Shown piece by piece: positions 56,159 through 64,000 of a stretch of DNA of 64,000 nt. The DNA lies in contig OY755180.1 of NCBI GenBank assembly GCA_963576735.1, positions 18,690,678 through 18,754,677 on the forward strand, given 5' to 3'. The translations under genes and the position numbers were made by a program. Within the stretch, counting starts at the first letter, position 1, and each line of letters starts with the position of its first letter. The DNA is from Bedellia somnulentella (Eukaryota > Arthropoda > Insecta > Lepidoptera > Bedelliidae). Below the pieces are notes generated by a model. That model saw only the letters and a list, made by a program, of their open reading frames with translations. It did not search any database and had not been told where the DNA came from.

Positions 56159-58473
56159 TATGTGCTCAGTTACAGAAGTTCTCTAAGACAAAATTCTCAA
56201 TCATTATAATTCGCTTATTTTTTCCAGAAAACTGACGTCGTCAAAATGTTCTTGGACACATACAAGATGGGTATGCTGCCGCGTGGAGAGATCTTCGTCC
56301 CCACTAGCACCAAGCAAATGTACGAGGCCGTCAAAGTGTTCCATGTCCTCTACTACGCGAAGGACTTCGACACCTTCATCCGTTGCGCTTGCTGGTTCCG
56401 CGAACACATTAACGAAGGCATGTTCGTGTACGCCATGACCGTCGCAGTCTTGCACCGTGACGACTGCCGCGGCATCATCATGCCCGCTCCTTACGAAATC
56501 TACCCCTACTTCTTTGTCAACACTGATGTCATCCACAAAGCCTTCATGATGAAATTGAAGAAGGGAGTTGTAGACCCCGTCCTTCTCAACTACTACAACA
56601 TCCGCGTCAACGAAAAGAACGTCGTTCTGATTGACACCAGGAAAGACGTCCGTCACGCCCTGACCGTCGAAGATCGCCTCAACTACTTCACCGAAGATAT
56701 CGACCTAAACACCTACTTCTACTACTTCCACATGGACTACCATGTATGGATGACCAGTGACGATATGATGATGATCAACAAGGAGCGTCGTGGTGAGATG
56801 ATGATGTACCTGTACCAGCAACTTCTCGCCCGCTACAGACTGGAACGTCTCTCCCACGAGATGTGCGACATCAAGCCCCTCATGTTCACATCGGTCATGA
56901 AGACTGGTTACTGGCCCAAGATCCGTATGCACAACGGTGAAGAGATGCCGATGCGTATGAACAACATGGTTCTTGCCACTGATGAAAAACTGGAATTACT
57001 CAGACTTATTGATGACATGGAAAGAATGATCCGTGATGCCATCCTTAGGGGACACATTGAAATGGTAACTTTTCTTAACATTTACTTTTGCAGTATATAT
57101 TTGTATGAATATTAGTTAACTAACAAGTATTTAATTTTACCAGCACGACGGCACAGTCTTGAAAATCAAGAAACCCGAAGATATAGAAGTTCTTGCTCGT
57201 ATGATGTTCGGCAAGATGGGCTTCAAACATCACGGAAAATTCTTGAACTTCATGCACCTGTACAAGCGAATGCTCACCTACCAGGACTACAACATTGACA
57301 CGTAAGTAATCCAACTTAAAATATAATAAAAAATGATGTTTGTATAGTCACAGATTTACAAAGATAAAAATAAATACACATATGTTCAATACAGGAGCCT
57401 AATCCACAAAACTAAGTAGATAAACTCTTGTAACATTGCTTTTTATTTACAGTTACACCTACGTACCAATGGTCACCGACATGTACCAGACATGTCTCCG
57501 TGACCCCATGTACTGGAAGCTGATGAAGCGCATCACCAACACCGTCGTTCTCTTCAAGAAACTCCTTCCCAAATACACTCGTGATGAGCTCGACTTCCCC
57601 GGAGTCAAGGTTGAAGGTCTTTCCACCGACAAACTGGTTACATTCTTCGACGAATACGATATGGACATCACTAACGCCGTATACATGAATGACGTTGAAA
57701 TGCACAAGAGACAAGTCGATATGCTCATGGTTGCCCGTCAGCGCCGCCTGAACCACCACTCCTTCAAGGTCACTATTGATGTTGTCTCCGACAAGACTGT
57801 TGACTCTATTGTCCGCGTCTTCCTCGGTCCCAAATACGACTGCATGGGTCGTCTTATGGATCTTAACCGTAAGCGTATGGACATGGTCGAGATCGACACT
57901 TTCATGTACAAATTGGAAACCGGAAAGAACACTATTGTTCGTGACTCCACTGAGATGCACAACATCATCGGTGACAGACCTTGGACCAGGAAGATGTGGG
58001 ACCAGAAGGTTGTTGACATGATGGGAGGCGAAGAGAAGGTTGTTCGTGACACCTGGTGGCACAAGGACCGCACTGGTTTCCCTCACCGCCTGTTGTTGCC
58101 AATGGGTCGTCGTGGTGGTTTGGAGATGCAACTTTACGTGATCATCACTCCGGTGCGTACCGGTATGATGATGAGCAACTTGGACATGGAAGTTATGCGT
58201 GACCGCAAGGTTTGCCGATTCAGCGTCTGCATGGACACCATGCCCCTTGGCTTCCCCTTCGACCGTGAGATCGATATGCCCCGTTTCTTCACCAACAACA
58301 TGAAGATGGCCGACGTCATGATCTTCCACAAAGACATCGAGATGATGAACACCAGCAAGAACATCGACTTCACCAACATGGTGATGAAGCACGACGATAT
58401 GACCTACATGGACAAGGATATGTTTGTCAACAGCAAATTCATGGACCGTGATTTCGACCAATACAAGTACTAA
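55550..58473 (+). CDS. SP1: Methionine-rich storage hexamerin (SP1-like), five exons
   Basis: Secreted larval storage protein of the hemocyanin/hexamerin family, made by fat body, stored in hemolymph and used as an amino-acid (here Met) reserve at metamorphosis. Exons read as 55550-55643, 55891-56024, 56228-57064, 57144-57301 and 57453-58473; all introns are GT-AG and phases join cleanly, giving 747 residues. Residues 1-16 are a signal peptide (hydrophobic core, cleavage after ASA). N, M and C hemocyanin domains span roughly 30-150, 155-425 and 434-690. Family signature 1 lies at 229-248 (YFTEDIDLN then H at 244) but its final Pro is His; signature 2 is TCLRDPMYW at 421-429. I count about 78 Met (about 10 percent), which separates it from aromatic-rich arylphorins. 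The start is the first ATG after the initiator. I assign the class firmly and the exact orthologue less firmly; the length equals what I recall for Bombyx SP1. Confidence 0.93.
56091..56157. repeat. (AT)n microsatellite in hexamerin intron 2
   Basis: An uninterrupted AT dinucleotide run of 67 bp, inside intron 2 and about 70 bp before the exon 3 acceptor. It is probably length-polymorphic. Confidence 0.95.
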
Positions 58474-58517
58474 GATGTTAGTGTAGTTCTAAGTGTATAA
58501 TAATGAAAACGTCGTAG

Positions 58518-58523
58518 AATAAA
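58518..58523 (+). terminator. Poly(A) signal of the storage hexamerin
   Basis: AATAAA lies 45 nt after the TAA stop, in a short AT-rich 3' UTR. No competing signal lies closer to the stop. Confidence 0.8.
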
Positions 58524-58655
58524 AGCAAATAATAATTTAAAATGATTTCGTTATTTACAATGGTATCCTGCCATCATTTACATTGAACGGGGTTCTCAAC
58601 ATATTTTAAAGAGGCATTAATATAAATATCGTTATTGACACAGGATACTTTATAG

Positions 58656-59032
58656 CGACATGATAGTCCAGTGGGTAGAACACCCGCCCGAAAAACAGAA
58701 GGGCGTGAGTTCCAATCCTGGGACGGGCCTACACCAATTTGTCTTTTCTAAAGTCATATGTGTGGTTAATTTATCATGGTTGCTAACGGTGAGGGAAAAC
58801 ATCGTGAGGAAACCCACATGGCTGAGTTGTACTTAGTCATGTGACAGTGTATTCGTACAAAACGGCGATAGGCCTGCCCCCTATCACGTGAGTACACTGT
58901 CTAAGCAAAACGTGGGTACCTTCCCTGGAAACTAGATGGCGCTTGCCATGTGAGTTCAGGAGTATTGGTACCTCTGCCAACCCCTTCGGGGATTAACGGC
59001 GTGAACGTTTATGTTATGTTATGTTATGTTTA
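58656..59032 (+). mobile_element. Family C SINE, downstream of the hexamerin
   Basis: Head with A box TAGTCCAGTGGG and an altered anticodon region, long TATGT tail. Flanks GATACTTTATAG (58644-58655) and GATACTTTTTATAG (59034-59047) look like a slightly altered duplication. Confidence 0.88.
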
Positions 59033-59047
59033 TGATACTTTTTATAG

Positions 59048-59350
59048 TAACCGTGATAGCTCAATGGATAAGAACTTGCGTCAGATTTACAGACAGACGT
59101 GGGTTCAAATCCCGGGTCGGGCCGACACCCATTAGTCTTTTCTAAAGACATGTGTGTGATTAATTTATCATGGTTGTTAACGATGAGGGTAAACATCGTG
59201 AGGAAACCCACATGGCTGAGTTGTACTTTGTCATGCTGTGTATTCGTACAAAACGGTGATAGGCCTGTCTCTATCACGTGGGTACACTGTCCAAGCAAAA
59301 GTGGGAACTCTGAACACAAGGTGACAATGTCACGTGATGTTCAGAATGAT
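59048..59350 (+). mobile_element. Family C SINE, 3' end missing
   Basis: Starts TAACCGTGATAGCTCAATGG right after the preceding copy's duplication; B box GTTCAAATCCC. It stops at GTGATGTTCAGAA, about 60 bp short of the family end, where the D SINE begins. Confidence 0.85.
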
Positions 59351-59352
59351 GA

Positions 59353-59487
59353 CGACAGCCGTGGCCGAGTGGATAGGTGACTAGCTTCTCGGTCCGGAGG
59401 TTACGCGTTCGATCCCCGCTGCGGGCATCATTTATGTGATGAGCATAAATGATTGTTTCTTAGTATTGGGTGTTATTTATATGTAAA
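59353..59487 (+). mobile_element. Family D tRNA-derived SINE
   Basis: tRNA-like head GCCGTGGCCGAGTGGATAGG (A box) with B box GTTCGATCCCC, then CATAAATGATTGTTTC and GGGTGTTATTTATATGTA. This body is one I recognise from other lepidopteran SINEs. The anticodon arm does not fold cleanly, so it is not a functional tRNA. Confidence 0.7.
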
Positions 59488-59489
59488 TT

Positions 59490-59742
59490 ACATACATACA
59501 TACATATACTCACGGCTATAAATCCTTAGAAGGGGTAGCCAGAGCTAAGAAACTTGAAGTTCCTCAGCCACTTTTGGAAGTTGCGTCGGGAAAAGATAGT
59601 GAAATAAAGGTTGTTGGTGATGGGTCTCCAACCACATCGCCCAAAAATCCCTTAAAAGCCCCAATACCGTTAGTCGCCTCTTACGTACACCCACCGGAAG
59701 AAATGGGGTAGTGTTATTCTAAGCCGACACTACACAGCAAAT
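59490..59742 (-). mobile_element. Family A retroposon (A1)
   Basis: Full length on the minus strand, directly after the D SINE. Confidence 0.85.
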
Positions 59743-59929
59743 GTATATTATATAATATAAAATATATCGTTGAGTTATAATATAAAATAGCCATAATACA
59801 AGTCTTACTTAGTTTGGGGTAACTTGATCTGTGTATAATATGTCCGTATATATATTTATTTATTTGTACGGAGATGTACGGCGTGAATGTTTGAGTTTGA
59901 CATTTGACTTATAAAACAATGTTTCTTCA

Positions 59930-60178
59930 AATCTATACTAATATTATGAAGCTGAAGAGTTTGTTTGTTTGTTTGAACGCTACGATCTCAGGAACTACTG
60001 CTTCGAATTGGAAAAATATTTTGTGTTGGATAGTCTATTTATTGAGGAAGGTTTTAGGCTATAAATCATCACGGTGCGACCAAAAGAAGCAAAGAATCAG
60101 CGAAAAATGTTGGAAAAACGGGGATTATTATTCATATTTTAAGGCTTCCGTTGTGTGCGCTGCGTTAACGGCTTAAGT
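59930..60178 (+). repeat. Dispersed lepidopteran repeat (TACTAATATTATGAAGCTGAAG)
   Basis: Begins ACTAATATTATGAAGCTGAA, GAGTTTGTTTGTTTG and CTCAGGAACTACTGC; ends near GCGTTAACGGCTTAAGT. The opening is a very common lepidopteran dispersed repeat, possibly Helitron-related; I cannot classify it from this copy. Confidence 0.6.
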
Positions 60179-60460
60179 TACCCAGAATATATGTATTCCT
60201 CTTTAAATGATCTAAAAAATGTTCGCAACAGTATGTGTATATCTTTTAAGATTGACTCACTATAACCATTTTTATGGTGATCAAAATTGTCCTTGACATC
60301 ACTTAATTTATATTAACATCTTAGAAGAGAATACAGTTTTAAAATGACTCCGCAACAAAATTGACACGCGTGCATGAAGCGCAAGACAAGACGGACTGAC
60401 TGATGTGATGACTGACTCAGAATCAATGCTCAGCCAAAACTACTTTACTTATAAACTAAC

Positions 60461-60706
60461 ATACATACATATACTCACGGCTATAAATCCCTAGAAGGGG
60501 TGGCCAGAGCTAAGGAATTAGAAATTCCTCAGCCACTTTTGGAAAGTTGAATGGAAAAAGATGGTAAAATAAAGGTTGTTGGTGATGGGTCTCCAACCGT
60601 ATCGCCCAAAAATCCCTTAATAGCCCCAATACCGTTTATCGCCTCTAACGTACACCCACCGGAAGAAATGAGGTAGTGCTATTCTAAGCCGGCACTTACA
60701 CAACAT
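60461..60706 (-). mobile_element. Family A retroposon (A1)
   Basis: Full length on the minus strand, few differences from the 59.5-kb copy. Confidence 0.85.
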
Positions 60707-63065
60707 AAATACAAACTTTAAGATTAAAATGTGAAAAAATTGTGAGGAGACTATGATAAGCACCTTTTTTCTCATCGCATGACAGAGACCCTCAACGAGT
60801 CAGTTAAATATTTCAGTAAGTTAAGTTAAATATTTAAATATGTAAGTTTTACTTTAATTTAAAATATTAAGTACATGTTGAATAACTGTAATAATAGTTG
60901 AAAATTCAGTTTTCGTGAAAATAATCCCTATGATTTATTATTCACAAAGCATTTAACAGCGCACTACGCTCATGTCCATTAACAATTCAATTTGCATTCA
61001 TATCTATTCGTAAACAGGACTAAAGTTTGCTTTTAAATATCTCGGAAACGGGTAATTAAAGGGTTCGGGGTGGACCGGAACTCGGTTAGTATCTCTACTA
61101 ATGACTTCCGGTCAAACGCCCGCCTCGCTTCGCTCGAATTTGAATTTAGAACGGCACTCATATATCCACCGTTTAGCTAATAATAGTCCAGTAAATTGGT
61201 ACATCACAAAACTATATAGAGATCTTGTACAGTTGTCCAGACAAACCTAGTAGTTCTGATTGTAGGTAATTGCTTATGTTATGATTTTCGACTAATAGAT
61301 GATCCAGCGCCAAACATAACTTTGACAAAATATAAAAGTATTCAAATATTGTATTTCTGTTATTTAAGTACTGCCAAGATATTATTATTTTCGAATTTCA
61401 GAAGTGTCTTCGATAATCTTTTGAAAAACGATTTTTAAGGACACAATATTTTCTACAATATAGTTTTGTAACTGATCTATATACAATCATTTCTAAGATT
61501 GTTATGTTTTTTTTAATATTACATGTATTAAGTTCTACCATTCATGCATATTACTGATTCAAGTGTCATATTTTTATGAATTGGCAACACCGACAGTGTG
61601 CCGTGACACTGCAATTGATGTCAATGTCAAGATGAGAAAAAGATGAAGGCGGGATTCCTAGTTTGGATGCGCGGGAGAGTGACTTGTGATGAAGGCATCA
61701 AATAATGTAATGTACATTGAATAGTATAATATATAGTAATCATCATCATCAATAGTCGTTTTTCTTCAAACTTCAGAAGCGGTGATATATTCACGTCCAT
61801 TCAAGTATGTAGGTACATTGCTTTTTGGTTATTCATTTATTTTTCTTTTCCACATTGTTGTAGTGACGCCATTTAACATTTTATGATTTATAATATAGCA
61901 AATCGATGCTCGAACAAAGTATTTTAATGTTTATAGAATAGTCATTGTTTCTAAGAAACCAATATTTGAGCGTAATATTGTAAAGCTGCGTACGGAATGG
62001 TTCCGAAGTGCTTGGCTAGGGCACTCCCTGTTAGTTTTGGAGCAATCAGCTGTAGTAACTTACTAGTAGTGTCTCTGTAAATAGTAGACGTATGAGTGGG
62101 TTAAGCTGATCACTAAAGTAACGATGAGTTGACTTAAGAACTTCTGTTTAAATTGTGGCGTCACTATGACAAATTAAATTATAAGTACACTACGTATTTG
62201 TTAACAACACAAATCAAATAAGTGATTAAACTTTTGTTCTTATTTGAAACAATTTCAAATTCTTTATCCACCATATTTATTTTGGTTAAATGCATTGATG
62301 GATGAAGATGCAATTAATTGTGATTATAAGATTAAAGGAGTATATCAGTAATATATATGAATAATACCACTTTAATTTTACACATTTTTAGACTACAATT
62401 CAAATTTGGAATTCTTCTATTTCTTATGCATTGAATATATTAATACTAAGTGAATTATTAATCAATGTAGTCATTTATTCGCTGTAAATGTGGGTTACAA
62501 GGTGGTTACAGCATATAAGTTATTGTTCCCTACACATTTTGTTCTTCCAAGCTTACAACATAAGTTTTTACATTTTATTAATATAGGAATATGATTTTAA
62601 ATTATAATAAAGACAAAAATAAAGAATGACTTAACTAATTACATGTCGCCCTAAGTTTAAAATGTCAATCTCACAGCTAAAACCATATTCAAATAAAATA
62701 TAATAAAAACAATATCCTAATAGCCATTCAAGCATTTCTTTTATTTTTTTTTAAATTTATTAAAACATAACAATTTTATATTTATAGAATTTGCATTATA
62801 AATTCTACAAGCCATAATAAAAATAGTTTTGCTGCTTGAGGCTAATTAATAATTATAATGAGGTACATATAGTTTGTCTTTATTGAGATTTTGCAGACAT
62901 TCAGAGTGAAATCTTAGGGGAGCGGATGTATAATTATAGATTTCTCTCTTAACTAATAAAGCAGCTTCATAAATATAGGGGAACATAATAAAAGAATTAT
63001 AATATAAAAAAAAATAAATAATAATAATAAAAAGTGGGTGGCGAGAAACCATTTGAAAGGTAAGT
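60707..63065. other. Unassigned AT-rich DNA before the satellite
   Basis: No supported gene. Short ATCATCATC run at 61740; otherwise nothing recognised. Confidence 0.6.
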
Positions 63066-64000
63066 TTCTCTCGCTACCTATTTATTTAATGCAATGTAGT
63101 GATGGGTACGCTTCCCTCGCTTCTCATTTATTTTATACAATGTAGTGACTGGTACGTTTCCTTCGCTACTTATTTATTTAATATAATCTAGTGATGGGTA
63201 CGTTTCCCTCGCTTCTCATTTATTTTATACAATGTAGTGACTGGTACGTTTCCTTCGCTACTTATTTATTTAATATAATCTAGTGATGGGTACGTTTCCC
63301 TCGCTTCTCATTTATTTTATACAATGTAGTGACTGGTACGTTTCCTTCGCTACTTATTTATTTAATATAATCTAGTGATGGGTAAGTTTCCCTCGCTTCT
63401 CATTTATTTTATACAATGTAGTGACTGGTACGTTTCCTTCGCTACTTATTTATTTAATATAATCTAGTGATGGGTACGTTTCCCTCGCTTCTCATTTATT
63501 TTATACAATGTAGTGACTGGTACGTTTCCTTCGCTACTTATTTATTTAATATATTCTAGTGATGGGTACGTTTCCCTCGCTTCTCATTTATTTTATACAA
63601 TGTAGTGACTGGTACGTTTCCTTCGCTACTTATTTATTTAATATATTCTAGTGATGGGTACGTTTCCCTCGCTTCTCATTTATTTTATACAATGTAGTGA
63701 CTGGTACGTTTCCTTCGCTACTTATTTATTTAATATAATCTAGTGATGGGTACGTTTCCCTCGCTTCTCATTTATTTTATACAATGTAGTGACTGGTAGG
63801 TTTCCTTCGCTACTTATTTATTTAATATAATCTAGTGATGGGTACGTTTCCCTCGCTTCTCATTTATTTTATACAATGTAGTGACTGGTACGTTTCCTTC
63901 GCTACTTATTTATTTAATATAATCTAGTGATGGGTACGTTTCCCTCGCTTCTCATTTATTTTATACAATGTAGTGACTGGTACGTTTCCTTCGCTACTTA
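63066..64000. repeat. 92-bp satellite of two 46-bp half units, running off the window edge
   Basis: Landmark TCGCTTCTCA recurs every 92 bp at 63117, 63209, 63301, 63393, 63485, 63577, 63669, 63761, 63853 and 63945. Each unit is two related 46-bp halves (TCGCTTCTCA... and TCGCTACTTA...). Only scattered single-base changes are seen. The array continues beyond 64000, so its size is unknown. Confidence 0.95.

Noticed and set aside
57412..58461. 349-codon antisense ORF opposite hexamerin exon 5, and a similar one at 56204-56656
   Set aside because: Made by the codon bias of the real gene; the His/Val-rich protein has no sense as a product and there are no splice or promoter signals for it.
59048..59430. 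Real tRNA genes in the heads of the C and D copies
   Set aside because: Boxes are conserved but the stems do not form a full cloverleaf and SINE bodies follow directly.

Overview
The window is eukaryotic nuclear DNA, AT-rich and dense in retroposons, and almost certainly from a moth or butterfly. It has one intact host protein gene, a spliced methionine-rich storage hexamerin (55550-58473, + strand, five exons, 747 residues). Its TATA box and arthropod initiator sit directly upstream and it has a poly(A) signal. Storage hexamerins of this Met-rich type and the repeat families seen here are typical of Lepidoptera. I see no operons, rRNA, CRISPR array or prokaryotic features.

Most of the rest is transposable elements. 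I use my own labels for the four commonest short families. Family A is about 245 bp with 22 copies. Family B is the 3' end of a non-LTR retrotransposon, with about 10 truncated copies. Family C is a tRNA-headed SINE of about 375 bp, with 8 bodies plus one tail. Family D is a second tRNA-headed SINE with one copy. A, B and C share the same 3' design: a short C-run/G-run hairpin, a GGCGTGA-like block and a simple-repeat tail. Several copies have exact 9-13 bp target-site duplications, so they are retroposons and A and C probably borrow the machinery of a B-like LINE.

Layout. 1-6540: unassigned DNA, a dispersed lepidopteran repeat (1836-2452) and A/B copies. 6550-7990: four identical 310-bp units, each with a tRNA-like cloverleaf, preceded by an inverted copy. 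8000-22660: mostly unassigned, with A/B/C copies and a CR1/jockey-type LINE relic (14650-15270, -). 22663-29000: a BEL/Pao LTR retrotransposon on the minus strand, with 452-bp LTRs that read as identical and a perfect 5-bp duplication, but a broken pol. 29050-31737: a B copy, then a CR1/jockey-type LINE interrupted by a 612-bp inverted-repeat transposon. 32341-33812: a 134/145-bp tandem array. 33861-36190: a 238-bp MITE, a Helitron relic holding a 129-bp MITE, and a 1.4-kb element with about 173-bp inverted repeats holding a C SINE. 36196-54600: unassigned DNA with A/B/C copies, dense at 51987-54600. 54601-58523: the hexamerin gene and its upstream region. 58656-60706: a run of C, C, D and A copies. 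63066-64000: a 92-bp satellite running off the right edge.

No new multi-gene system was found. The observations most worth following are the homogeneous tRNA-like array, the 3' end shared by three retroposon families, the young BEL/Pao copy with defective pol, and the rearranged Helitron relic. Boundaries of repeat copies are estimates, usually within about 10 bp, except where a duplication fixes them.
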